Assembly: GCF_001649575.2 (NCBI RefSeq)
Contig: NC_051450.1
Location: 7,106,645-7,170,644 of the forward strand
DNA length: 64,000 bases
DNA from: Kryptolebias marmoratus
Lineage: Eukaryota; Chordata; Actinopteri; Cyprinodontiformes; Rivulidae
Direction of reading: 5' to 3'
Below are positions 21,841-31,992 of this stretch, one piece after another. The translations under genes were made by a program, and so were the position numbers. Positions within the stretch are counted from its first letter, which is position 1, and each line of letters opens with the position of its first letter. The notes beneath the pieces are model-generated. The model did not search any database, was not told the origin of the DNA, and saw only the letters and a program-made list of their open reading frames with translations.

Positions 21841-22794
21841 GTATTGTGCAGCGGTCCTGGTAATATTTTTACTGTGGGGGTTTAAATGATATTCTGATCA
21901 AAAAGAACACCATTAGTTGGTTCAATGAAATTTCAGCAATTAATTCTAAAATATACTAATTTAGGGAGTAATAATAAAGTTTAACAAAAAACAAACCAAG
22001 TGTTTCTGTTCTGCCAAGAAGTGCAAACCTTTGCAGAGTTAAGTGCCTAAATATCTATTTGTGAATCATTTATAAACAAGAAAATTCAGTATTTTATGTT
22101 AAATATTGTACCTCACATTCAGTATTTAGTTGATGTGAGAGGAGTGAATGGTAAATGGACTGTTTTCATATTCACTGACATAGAGTTATGGACTAGCCCA
22201 GACGTACCAGAAGGGCAACCTGATCACTTTCTTAGGAGTACTTAATGGAAACAGGGCCCTTAGTAATGAAAAAAAAAAACCAAAACATACATGATGTGTA
22301 TACTCAAAGTAGGACTGTGTACTTAATCAAATTTGTAGTTTCTTTTCTGATTTTTGCTCCACACAGCAAAAACAGGATAACCGACAAACGATTATTATTC
22401 AAAATAATCTGCCGTATTCCGCTTTGCGATCAAATTTACTTCCTGAGTTGCATGAGGTAAAGCTCCGCCCCCTCTGCCGCTGACCGGCTGCGTTTGTGAG
22501 CGGGAGAGGGGACAGGCACACGGAGAGCTCTGCTGCTCAGAAATCACATTTATCACCAAGAACAACATTTAAAAACAAAATAATCCATGTGTAAACGATG
22601 TGTGTGATTTGGGAGAACAACTGCCCCGTCTGTCAGTTTTGTTGGAAGATAATAAAACACCAAAGGAAATATGTGGCGACTTAACAGTCACATTAAAACA
22701 AGGCAGAGAGCTGTGGAATCAGATATTAACTACAGCTGTTTAGGTGAAACATTTCCAAAACACCTTTACAGCTTCCGGTCAAAATCTAAGTTTG
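21841..22794. other. No gene recognised
   Basis: Intronic DNA. 22345-22440 is weakly similar to 8776-8890. 22460-22530 is GC-richer (AGCTCCGCCCCCTCTGCCGC). No element could be delimited. Confidence 0.45.
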
Positions 22795-22945
22795 GAGTCA
22801 ATTTTAGCTGACTGTTTATAAAAACTGACTGGCTTGACACAAAAAGTTATTCAGTTGTATATGTGCATGCAGTAATTACTTTCTGAGTTTCATTAAATTC
22901 TGTTCAGTGATGTATGAAATATTTTGCTAAAGATGCACACAAACG
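22795..22945 (-). repeat. Palindrome-tipped repeat family, copy 8 (partial)
   Basis: It contains the distal half of the family: TTATTCAGTTGTATATGTG, TAATTACTTTCTGAG, TTTCATTAAATTCTGTTCAG and GAAATATTTTGCTAA. Confidence 0.7.
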
Positions 22946-23859
22946 TACACATTTCAAAAATGAAAGTAGGTAAAATTTGCTTTTAGACACTGTAGTATGA
23001 CAACTGATGACTTTCAAGTGATGATTTCCTGTTTGGATTATTATGAAACACAACAGACAGCTGAGACAAAGAAGCAGTCTTTGAATCACATCTTAATAGT
23101 TTTACTTGTCATTTATTATTGTCAACTGTCATATTGTCAATTATTTTAAGTGACAGTTCAACAAAACGGTAGGAAAATTTCACATTCGAGTCAATTCCCT
23201 TTTTTCTTATTGCTACAAAGCAACATTTCCAAACAATAATTAATTGTGATTACAAAATAAAATAAAATAATTGTAATTATTATTTTTACCATAATTTAGC
23301 AGTCCTAATTCCAAGTTAAAAGGAATAGTTGGCAACCCCACTGCATGTAGCTGCAGTACACCCAAAAAAATCTTCCCGTACTTTCTAAATACCAGAATAT
23401 AGCAAATAATACTTCATGAAAATCTGCTTTGAAGCAAGAAAAATGCAGAATCGCTGTGGACCAGCATCTGCAAAGCATGTCTCTGACCTATATTTCTCAT
23501 TTGCACATGCTGAGATACTGAACTGGAGCTGAGGGGGAGACTTTGTGGTTCAAGAAATCAGAGAGAGATGGAGGAAGGGTTAAGCTCTGAGAGTGGGGAA
23601 TGCAAATTAACAAAGCAACACTGAAGCCTCTTTGCATCCATTCACCCCATCAGTCAAATGGATTCCAGCAGTGCTTGGGCCGTGCGGAGCCACTGTAAAT
23701 ACAAAAGTCATTATCCAAATAACATCTGACAAGGTGATTCAATTAATTACTCTGCACCTTGAACTTCGTGACAAACAATGCTAAATTAATTAACATCACA
23801 AGTGGTGATCACTGATGCCACCCCAACCCCTCCCAGACAGGTTTCATTCTAACCTGCCT
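22946..23859. other. No gene; possible hAT-type remnant at 23240-23310
   Basis: 23240-23310 (AATTGTAATTATTATTTTTACC, then ATTTAGCAGTCCTAATTCC) resembles a mutated right end of the CAGGGCTG hAT type. The rest is unassigned. Confidence 0.35.
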
Positions 23860-24590
23860 CACTGTGGCTCTAACCTTTGACCTCTGTCATAATGAAGTGC
23901 TTTGAATGGCTAGTCATGGGTCACATTAAAGCCAGCCTCCCACCTCCTTTGGACCCCCTTCGATTTGCTCATTGTAGTAACCGGTCCACAGATGATGCAA
24001 TCGCACATGCCCTACTTGCAGTCTTATCCCATCTAGATAAAAGGAACATCTATGTCTTCACTCCGCTGACAACAGTGGTGGAACTCAACAGCAAGGGCTT
24101 CATTTTGGTGACGGTCAACCACACAAAATCTTTAAGAGCACATCCCTGAGGACCTCTCTTGGACACCACACACCAGGCAAAGAAAACTCAGTTGATGCAC
24201 TTCCTTGGTTGACTGAAGTGGGTGAGAATTTCTCCAACCATTCTCACCACCTCTTACTAGGGCACTACTGAGAACTTTCTAACCTGCTGCATCACTTCCT
24301 GGTATGGCAACAGTTGTGTCTGGCAAGAAGGCTCTGCAACGTATGCTGAGAATGACAGGGAGAGACTTTGGGGTCTCACTGCCCTCCTTAGAGTCTGTTT
24401 TTTAAGGACGGTTACAAAAAAGGCTTTAAGTACTGTGAAAGATCCATCTGGCGTCACCCACAAGCTGTTCAGCCTCTACCATCTGGAAAGCAATACTGTT
24501 CCATTGTATCAAAGACAACTAGAATGGGCAACATCTTAATTCCTCAGGCCATAAGGCTGTTGAATCTCTAGCTGTACTAACACACCATTG
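23860..24590 (+). mobile_element. Non-LTR retrotransposon (Rex1/CR1-like), decayed
   Basis: The + frame from 23877 reads [20 protein letters not shown], then [18 protein letters not shown]. This is the fingers region of a LINE reverse transcriptase (usual form: T-S-x-x-M-K-x-x-E-R, then F-A-Y-x-x-N-R-S-T-D-D-A). The expected palm motif is missing. Further downstream, LPSGK and PQAIRLLN from the C-terminus are readable at about 24475-24570. Stops and deletions break it, so it is a dead internal-deletion copy. The clade is inference. Confidence 0.75.
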
Positions 24591-24838
24591 GAGAAGAGAA
24601 ATGTAGCTTTGTTTCATGATAAAAAAAATGATCTTACCATACTAAACCAAACCAACATAACCAACCTTTCAAAATTCTGAACAGTTGGCTTCTTTTCAGC
24701 GTGTCATTTAGTGTTTGCTACTCCTACGTCAAACTGTGTCTTTTAAAGTAGAGTATGTGTATTGACTACAATGTCCACTGTTCAGATTTGCCGTAAGGTG
24801 CTTCAACATGATTTTATTGCAATTATTTAATTATTTCC

Positions 24839-25240
24839 GGGGTTTCCCCCAGCGTATCATAAGCCCGGCGGGCCGCCAGGCTAAGCGCCGCTTGTTTATT
24901 ATAAAAACGTAATTTTTTTATACATGTTTTTTCCACCCGCACCCCCAAAACCGCTGCGCAAGGGTGCGCGTGCCAACAGTGATGCAATTGCGCTGTCCCC
25001 GCCCTTGCACGAAGGCCCTGCGCAGTGTCGCGTTGTGCACCTTTTGTAACTTGGCGTGGACCATGTGCTCCGTTCAAAATGGACGATTTTGGTGCTCTAG
25101 CAGAGCTGGTTCGTCTGTATCAACATTTATATGATCCCTCTGTGAGAGATCACAAAGATAATCAAACGGTTCAAAACTCATGGAAGGAGATTACTGCTGC
25201 AGTCAATAAAAAGGAGTGTTTATAAAAATATTAGTCCTAT
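24839..25240 (+). mobile_element. Fragment of DNA transposon with MADF (Myb-like) ORF start
   Basis: The left end (GGGGTTTCCCCCAGCGTATC, then GGCGGGCCGCCAGG) matches the left end of the 720-bp element at 30365-31084. Downstream, an ATG at 25079 opens 48 codons: MDDFGALAELVRLYQHLYD, then DNQTVQNSWKEI, then a stop. This is the first half of a MADF/Myb-SANT-like DNA-binding domain (L-x-x-L-V-x-x-Y-x-x-L-Y-D, then N-x-W-x-E-I). PIF/Harbinger transposons carry such an accessory protein, so this looks like a truncated autonomous relative. Superfamily assignment is inference. No right end was found. Confidence 0.6.
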
Positions 25241-25429
25241 GATGGGCGAATTACGACTAAAGCAAATAAATCAATGAAAGTCAAACTGAATGATTTAAGT
25301 TTAAACATCCTCTCTGTATCACAGCCAGAAACACAACAGCTCTTCCTCCTGAATACCTGCAGCCATATTAGATGTGACAACCATCTGCTCTCTTTTTTAC
25401 CATATTTCCACTGGTTATGTCAGTGGTTC

Positions 25430-25610
25430 CCAAAGTGTGGGGCACGCCCCCTAGGGGGGCACCAGTGGCATTAGAGACCATCAGGCTGAAGAAGGAGGTC
25501 TTTAGGGCTTGGCTGTCTCGGAGGACACCTGAAGCAGGTAATGACTCAAAAAGTGAAAGCAGGTCCCGTCCCAGGTCGTACTTGGTTTGGGTGGGGAACT
25601 GTTGACCCGG
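25430..25610. mobile_element. hAT-like terminus joined to LINE-like fragment
   Basis: CAGTGGTTCCCAAAGTGTGG (25430) is a familiar hAT left end followed by GCACGCCCCCTAGGGG. From about 25475 the + frame reads RLKKEVFRAWLSRRTPEAG, like the linker of a fish LINE. Right ends were not found. Confidence 0.45.
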
Positions 25611-25729
25611 ACTGTTGTTTAGCTGTGGAAGGAGTCTCCTTTGGCCATCATGTCCAGCGTTGAGGAGGGAGAGTCTGAGGACTCAGGAGAAGACGAGACC
25701 ATTACCATGGCAGAGGTCATTAATGTAGT

Positions 25730-26306
25730 CAAAAGCAATTCAATAATTTTTTTTCTCTGGCTTGAATTACGACATTCACTTTAAAGGGGTGAATATTAAT
25801 GCAGTCACTTATTAAACATAACTTTTTAAAATTGGTATTACTCTATAGAAATTTGATTTTGTTTTGACATTGAAGAGGGTTTCTTGAAATGTTTTTGGTA
25901 AAAGGCCTATTTATATTGACCATGATTGATTTATGACAACACTAAAAGAATAAAATATCCACAGGAGTGAAGATACTTTTGACACAAACACAGGGTGAAT
26001 CCAAGATGCAGACTCTCACTTTATTCAGACAGAACACAACAGGTAATCCACTATCCAGAGGGGGTAGTCAAACAGCGTGGCAAAGTCAAAATCCAAAGTT
26101 CCTCCAGCACGGAGTGAAGGCTGAGATGCTGACAGAAGTTGAGACAAACTAGCAAAGGGGAAAGGGAACCAGGAGGTTTAAATAGGGACACATAATTTTG
26201 AGGACAGGTGTAACACATAAGGACAATATAAGGAAGACACCTGGGGGAGCGAAGGAAATGAGAGGACCCAGGAACTAGGACAAGACATGACATTTTTAGG
26301 CACTGT
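25730..26306. mobile_element. Tc1-like element 3' end with nested LTR
   Basis: GGGGTGAATATTAATGCAGTC, CTATAGAAATTTGATTTTG and AATAAAATATCCACAGGAG, then GTGAAGATACTTT, form the familiar terminal ~250 bp of a fish Tc1-like family. The last bases (TTTTTAGGCACTGTA) are separated from the rest by the LTR-like insert at 25980-26292. No transposase is left. Confidence 0.7.
25980..26292 (-). mobile_element. Solo LTR inserted in Tc1-like end
   Basis: The insert starts TGACACAAAC and ends CATGACA on the + strand. Read on the minus strand it begins TGTCATGTC, has a TATTTAAA-type box (26178-26185), then GAATAAAGTG as a polyadenylation signal (about 26010-26020), and ends GTGTCA. This U3-R-U5 order fits a solo LTR of about 313 bp. 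Flanks are T-rich, so the target duplication cannot be fixed. No internal gag or pol remains. Confidence 0.6.
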
Positions 26307-27016
26307 ATTTTTGAGCTATGCAGCTGTTTCGTGAAGAGGACAGCTTATCTGAATCTTGTCCTTTCTGGTCTTCTCCTCAGGTCTCAATGCTTTTGACAGG
26401 ACTGGATATTGTAGTAAAGCTGAACTAAGTCACAGTTCACTGTGACAGGTCAGCTGTGTTATTACTGCAGCCAGCCATTCAGCGTGTCTAAAGCAGGATT
26501 TATAGAACCAGCTGAGCCTTATGTGAGCTTTGTCTTTTGATATCTTCCACAGACCAATCCTCCTCTTTTTTTTCTCAGCGGCAATAAAAAAACCCCAAAA
26601 ACAAACAAAAAAAAAAACCCAACCATCATTAGGAGTTCATTTCAAGATTGACCTGCTGTGGAATAATCAGTTCTTTTTTTATTATCTTAAGATAGACATA
26701 ACAGTAGTTTTTTTTTTGTTTCACTTTTAATTGTAGATTTCATTGAGCAGATTTGAGATGAGATCACTTCTGGTAATTCCAGGCTCTATTTTACCCTCAC
26801 TTCTATCTTTATGTTATGAAAGTATTTTTCATGCCTCTGTGGTCATTTTCAAATCAAATTAACATGGTCATTGAACCGAAGGCTATGGGGACATTTGCAT
26901 CCTTCACTGCCTGTTTATCTATTTATTTATTCATTGGCAATCTGCTAAAGCTTCTGCTGTTCTGACTTTTAACTGTAATATCATTTTCTTTATTTGCCCC
27001 TCTTGTCCCTGTGTAG
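26307..27016. other. End of intron 1, no recognised element
   Basis: AT-rich DNA leading to the exon 2 acceptor (CCTCTTGTCCCTGTGTAG). A-rich and T-rich runs at 26586-26620 and 26708-26720. Confidence 0.6.
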
Positions 27017-27202
27017 CTGCCGATCCTGGTGTCGTCTGTGGTTAGTCTTTACTTCCTGGAATGGACGGATGTGTTCAAGCCGGTTAAGTCTGGTTACAAC
27101 TGTCATGACCGCAGCCTGAGTTTACCCTACATTGACCCCAACCATGAGGTCGTTCCTTTGCTGATGCTGCTTAGCTTGGCATTCGCTGGACCAGCCATCA
27201 CA
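27017..27202 (+). CDS. plppr4: plppr4 exon 2 (residues 26-87)
   Basis: 62 codons in phase 0 on both sides, acceptor GTGTAG|CTG and donor ATCACA|GTAAGC. The exon completes membrane segment 1 (about residues 18-40, with [12 protein letters not shown]). It then encodes the first extracellular loop ([20 protein letters not shown]) and membrane segment 2 ([18 protein letters not shown], about 70-87). It matches mammalian PLPPR4 at most positions. Residues that vary from the mammalian protein lie mainly in the loop. Confidence 0.95.
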
Positions 27203-27277
27203 GTAAGCATAATTCCCACAACACAAAACTGACATGTCAAATATCATTTAATATTTTAGTTGTTTAAAAGTGTTAAA

Positions 27278-27420
27278 GCAGTTGTGCCCAAACCTGGTCC
27301 TGGAGTACCACTATCCTGCATGTTTTAGTTGTTTCCCTTCTCTCTGTCTGGACTCTGAACCCTAACAAGACAGGCAAGATCAACTTAAATCAGCTGAGTT
27401 TTAGCTGTATGGCTCCAACT
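27278..27420. repeat. Dispersed hAT-like repeat fragment
   Basis: GCCCAAACCTGGTCCTGGAG and ATCCTGCATGTTTTAG belong to a very common fish non-autonomous repeat. Only one side is present. Confidence 0.55.
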
Positions 27421-27449
27421 CATTATTCCACTTCATTCAAACTTGGGTC

Positions 27450-27640
27450 CCCTACCAGAGGCCTGGGATGTTGAGGGTTCTTTTCAGTATCTTAGCTGTT
27501 CGTAGGACTGAGTTCTTCTGGGCAGAGATCCCCGAGGTTGTTCCTGGGACCTGTTGGAGCCACTCTTCTAGTTTGGGGTCACAGCACTGAGTGCTCCGAT
27601 GATCACCGGCACCACTGAGGCTGTGATTAGCCTAGAAAAG
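27450..27640 (-). mobile_element. LINE C-terminal remnant
   Basis: On the minus strand VVPVIIGALSAVTP and, after a frameshift, LRTAKILKRTLNIPGLW are readable. They match a C-terminal tail found in fish non-LTR retrotransposons. Short and broken. Confidence 0.5.
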
Positions 27641-27742
27641 TGTTTATTGCGCGATGGGACATCCCCCAGCAGCCTCAGTCTATAGCTGCACAACTAAAAA
27701 GAAGGCTTTGAGTCACCAAAGTCAACCAGGGTGTCAGTGTCA

Positions 27743-27805
27743 GTCCGTCCATCCATCCATCCATCCATCCATCCATCCATCCATCCATCCATCCATCCAT
27801 CCATT
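27743..27805. repeat. (CATC)n microsatellite
   Basis: About 15 CATC units in intron 2, next to a LINE-tail repeat in which such runs are usual. Confidence 0.95.
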
Positions 27806-28016
27806 TTCTACAACTGCTTGATCCTGTTCAAGGTTGTGTCTTATGTCAGGTAATCATCTGGCGAGAGGCGGGGTACATCCTGGACAGGTCACCAACCCAT
27901 CATGGGGCAACTCAAACAAGCAATCATTCATACTTACAGTCCATCAAGGACTAAGTTAAAACCAAGAATCTTCATGCTTCAAGGCAGTTATGCTAACCTA
28001 CTGTACCACAGTGCAT
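27806..28016. repeat. Common fish dispersed repeat
   Basis: It contains TTTTCTACAACTGCTTGATC, GGTACATCCTGGACAGGTC and a final ATGCTAACCTACTGTACCAC. It is the same family as 9415-9545. Confidence 0.65.
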
Positions 28017-28318
28017 TGCAATTATGGAATTATGAGTCCTTTATTACATGATGGATCTTAGTCATTGGGAGCTTGATTCAATTTTATAATGTTAGCTCAA
28101 ATGTTAACTTAATGCTATAGTGTTAGATTTTCTTTTTTATGAGGAGATGCTTGAGAGTTCCTATACAAGCATCCAAGTAGCCAACTGTAACATCACGTGT
28201 CTCTTTAAAAGTGCATGCAACACTCAGTTAAAAAATGGTTTTGACAGTGCTCATAGCTTAAGCAAGACTGTGGAAACCAGTGTTTAGGTTGGGCTGTAGA
28301 ACAGTACACAATGCAGCC

Positions 28319-28534
28319 TGGTATGTACCTGGAACCTGCCTATTATTTACAGGGTATTTAACTTGTACTTACCTGGTATTTACAGGGCACTTTTGTGGTA
28401 CTTATTGGGTATGTAGCTGGTACTTATCGGACACCTTCCTTGTATTTAAAAGTTATGTACCTGGTACTTACCTGGTTCCTATGACTTGGTACCCTGTACT
28501 TACCAAATACCTACCTGGGACTTACCAGGTACGT
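28319..28534. repeat. TACCTGGTACTT degenerate minisatellite
   Basis: Repeated variants of TACCTGGTACTTACC and TATTTACAGGG over about 215 bp. One + frame stays open (93 codons with repeated VPGTYLV), which is a by-product of the repeat and not a gene. Confidence 0.8.
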
Positions 28535-28718
28535 TTTGGGCTGTATTTTGTACATTTCTAACAAACATTAAAAGGCACTGAGAATTATGAATGTTCATCC
28601 AGGAAACAATGAACAAGTGTCTGATGGGACATGCACAGAAAAGATTGCATTATTGCCATTATTGCTATTCTTCAGTGAAAACTGTTTGAAACTGACAGTA
28701 AGGTGGTTGTGTTTACAG

Positions 28719-28848
28719 ATTATGATTGGAGAGGCCATCCTGTTCTGTTGCCTTTCGCGGCGGAAGAGCGGTGCTGGGAATGAGGCCAACATTAACGCAG
28801 CTGGCTGCAACTTCAACTCCTTCATACGGAGAGCCTTCCGCTTTGTTG
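28719..28848 (+). CDS. plppr4: plppr4 exon 3 (residues 88-131)
   Basis: 130 bases, acceptor TTTACAG|ATT, donor GTTG|GTACAC. It ends one base into codon 131. It encodes the end of membrane segment 2 (IMIGEAILFCCL), then a cytosolic loop with basic residues (SRRKSGAGNEANINAAGC, 100-117), then NFNSFIRRAFRFV leading into membrane segment 3. The loop motif NINAxGCNFNSFxRR is a family signature shared with mammalian PLPPR4. Confidence 0.95.
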
Positions 28849-29005
28849 GTACACATGCTTTTTATTTGTAATGTAATTGTTAAAATTTTCTACACTGTGG
28901 TCTGTTCTTGCTTAAAAAACACTCAACAGCAAAAGTGTTTTACAATCACTCTAGCTCCAGAAAATGACAAACATTTTATGTTTACTCATATTGTTAACAC
29001 AATTA

Positions 29006-31207
29006 GAACCCCAATTCCAATGAGGGTTGGATGTTGTGTAAAACATAAATAAAAACAGAATACAATTATTTGCAAATCCTTTTTAACCTATATTCAATTG
29101 AATACATTACAAAGACAAGATATTTAATGTTCAAACGGATAAACTTTAGTTTTTTTGGAAATATCAGTCAGGGGCGTGTCTACCACTGTGTTACATCACC
29201 TTTCTTTTTAACAACACTCAATAAGCGTTTGGGAACTGAGGACACTACTGTTTGAAGCTTTGTTGGTGGAATTCTTTCCCATTTTTGCTTGATGTACAAC
29301 TTCAGTTGCTCAACAGTCCGGGGTCTCCGTTGTCGTAGTTTGGGCTTCATATTGGGCCAGTCTAGCACCCACACTGTTTTACTGCGAAGCCACGCTGTTG
29401 GAACACGTGCAGAGTGTGGCTCGGCATTGTCCTGCTGAAACAAGCAGGGACGTCCCTGAAAAAGACGTCGCTTGGATGGCAGCAAATGTTGCTCCGAAAC
29501 CTGCATGTACCTTTCAGCATTAATTGGGCCTTCACAGATGTTCAAGTTCCCCATGCCGTGGGCACTAATACACCCCCATACCATCAGAGAGGCTGGCTTT
29601 TGAACTTTACGCTGATAACAATCCGAACAGTCCTTTTCCTCTTTGGCTCGGAGGACACAACATCCATGATTTCTGAAAACAATGTTGTTCCACTTTGTGT
29701 CAGTCCATCTCAGATGAGCTCGAGCCCAGAGAAGCCGGCAGCGTTTCTGGGAGTTGTTGATATTTGGCTTTCTCTTTGCATTGTAGAGTTTGACCTTGCA
29801 CTTGTAGATGTAGCAACAAACTGTGTTCACTGACGATGGTTTTCTGAAGTGATCCTGAGCCCATGTGGTAATATCCGTTACAGAATGGTGTTGGTTTTTA
29901 ATGCCGCGCTGCCTGAGGGGTCAAAGGTCACGGGCATTCAGTGTTGGTTTCCAGCCTTGTCCCTTACTTGCAGAGATTTGTCCAGATTCTCTGATTGTTT
30001 TGATGATATTATGGACTGTAGATGATGAAATCTCTAAATTCCTTTCTATTGTACGCTAAGAAATGTTGTTCTTAAACTGTTGGACTATTCGCTCACGCAG
30101 TTGTTCACAACATGGTCAACCTTTCCCCATCCCTGCTTGTAAACAACTGAGCCTCTCTGGGATGCTCCCTTTATACCCAATCATGACGCTCACCTGTTTC
30201 CAATGAACCTGTTCACCTGTGGAATGTGTTTTTGAGCATTCCTCAACTTTCCCAGTCTTTTGTTGCCTCTGCCCCAGATTTTTTGTAACATGTTGCAGGC
30301 ATAAAATGAATAAATAAAAGTGAATATTTAAAAAAAAACCAAAGTTTATTCATTTGAACATTAACAGGGTTTCCTCCAGCGTATTATAGGCCTGGCGGGC
30401 CGCCAGGGTTTGATGACCCAGCTGCCAGGCTAAGCTCCGCTTGTTTATTATAAATACGTCAGTTTTTAACAGTTTTTTTCCAGTTAACATGTTGTCAGAG
30501 CCACAGCAATAAACATTGAATGAGCGGGTTTAACCAAAAACTGAGTTGAGCTGAAATTCAGCGGGTGGCTTTACAAGACCGAATACGTTAAGCATGTTTT
30601 GTGCTTAGTGAAAATATTATCCTTGTTTACCAGTAAAATGATGCTATTAAATTCAGCATTAGATATGCTGATCCAGCATGCAGCCTGTGGCACAAAAAGC
30701 ACAGTACAGAACAGCATCTCTCTGTTTTTCAGAGTTGTCTGTTCTTATTCACTGGCCTTGATGTGAGATGTGTGTTGGTGCTTTGTTTGCACTTTTTCAG
30801 CTATGTTAATTTAATTTATTTGTAAATGTGACTTAAATTAGGTTTCAAATTAGGTGCAAACAATTTGTTTTTATTTTAATTGTATTTTTGATTAAAAAAG
30901 TTCCTTTTTGTAAAACTGTAGTTGTGCAAATATTTGGCACAAATATCTTACAATATCACATAATAAATAGCCATATTTTTAACTTTCTGTCAACTTTTAT
31001 CTTTTTTTTACCAAGTCAGCCGGCGTTCGGCCAGCGATAGGCCATCTACCACCGGGCTTAGCCTCTTTTCTGGGGGAAACCCTGATTAAATATCCTGTCT
31101 TTATAGTGTATTCATTTATATGAAGGTTGAAAAGGATTTTCAAATCATCAAATTCTATTTTTATTTATGTTTTACACAACATCCTAACTTCATTGGAATT
31201 GGAATTG
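29006..31207 (-). mobile_element. Tc1/mariner-like transposon, complete ends, dead transposase
   Basis: The ends form a long inverted repeat. The left (CCCAATTCCAATGAGGG, then TGTTGTGTAAAACATAAAT) pairs with the right (ATTTATGTTTTACACAAC, then CATTGGAATTGGAATTG). TA lies on both outer sides (29004-29005 and 31208-31209), as expected for this superfamily. The transposase is on the minus strand; its longest open piece is 29180-29830. [15 protein letters not shown] and [11 protein letters not shown] (second catalytic Asp) are visible. The first Asp region reads KWNNIVF, and the Pro-Asp-Leu-Asn-Pro region with the third acidic residue is deleted. It cannot transpose. A 720-bp element is nested inside. 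Confidence 0.85.
30365..31084. mobile_element. 720-bp non-autonomous DNA transposon nested in the Tc1-like element
   Basis: The left terminus CAGGGTTTCCTCCAG pairs with the right terminus CTGGGGGAAACCCTG. ATTAA lies on both sides (30360-30364 and 31085-31089). Removing the insert restores the CATTAAATATC expected in the host Tc1 arm, so the bounds are good. The duplication may be read as TTA/TAA (Harbinger style) or ATTAA. The left ~90 bp matches the MADF-bearing fragment at 24839. No coding capacity. Confidence 0.8.
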
Positions 31208-31622
31208 TAGATTGTTTTTGTCAAACTGTCTAATTGTACTTTGATCTTTCTGAAACCCTAAATAATCACTTATTCATTACCCATTTAAGCCCAACATGTT
31301 TATATTGGCTTGGTGTCTGTTGATCACCAAATTGATAGAATTTATTTTTAACTCTCCCAAAGCTGGCATGCTTTAAGTGTTTTTTTTTTTTTTTTTTTGT
31401 TGTTGTTTGTTTTTTTCTATTCAACTTTGTTAAAAAGTTAAAATCATCACTTGTATTTAACTTAGCTAATAGGTAACAATCATCCAGTTGAAAAGGTATA
31501 GCAATAATTAGGTTTCAACTGGCAGCAAGTTATTTAAATAACTTGAGTTATGAATCAAGTCTTATTCTTTAAAGAACTATTTGTACAATTAAGTGACTTT
31601 ACATCTGATCTTTTGCCCTCAG

Positions 31623-31818
31623 GTGTTCATACATTTGGCCTTTGTGCGACTGCCCTCATTACTGACATCCTCCAGCTGATGACTGGCTACCCAACACCCT
31701 ACTTTCTCACCGTTTGCAAACCCAACTACACCACGCTGAACGTGAGCTGTGAGCAGAACCCTTATGTTGTGGAAGAAATCTGCTCAGGAGCAGACCTGAC
31801 AGCCATCAATCAGGGCAG
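31623..31818 (+). CDS. plppr4: plppr4 exon 4 (residues 131-196)
   Basis: 196 bases, acceptor CCCTCAG|GTG, donor GGCAG|GTGAGG. It encodes membrane segment 3 ([19 protein letters not shown], about 132-150) and the large extracellular loop. The loop holds two N-glycosylation sequons (NYT at 165 and NVS at 170) and three cysteines (162, 173, 184). It corresponds to phosphatase motif C1 (KxxxxxxRP). By my alignment the Lys is Gln148 and the Arg is Thr155, so C1 is inactive, as in mammalian PLPPR proteins. Confidence 0.95.
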
Positions 31819-31992
31819 GTGAGGAGGAAAAAGGCAAATATATTCCATGTAGCACAAAAAGTACCTTTAGCTTTTCCAAACAGTCCACTCATACGAGCCT
31901 TACTGGGTGTTTTTTTATGTATCTGACAGGAGCATTTGTGTCTTATTCTGAAGAATAATAATAAAAAAAAAAGATTTGTGGGCTTTGTTATT

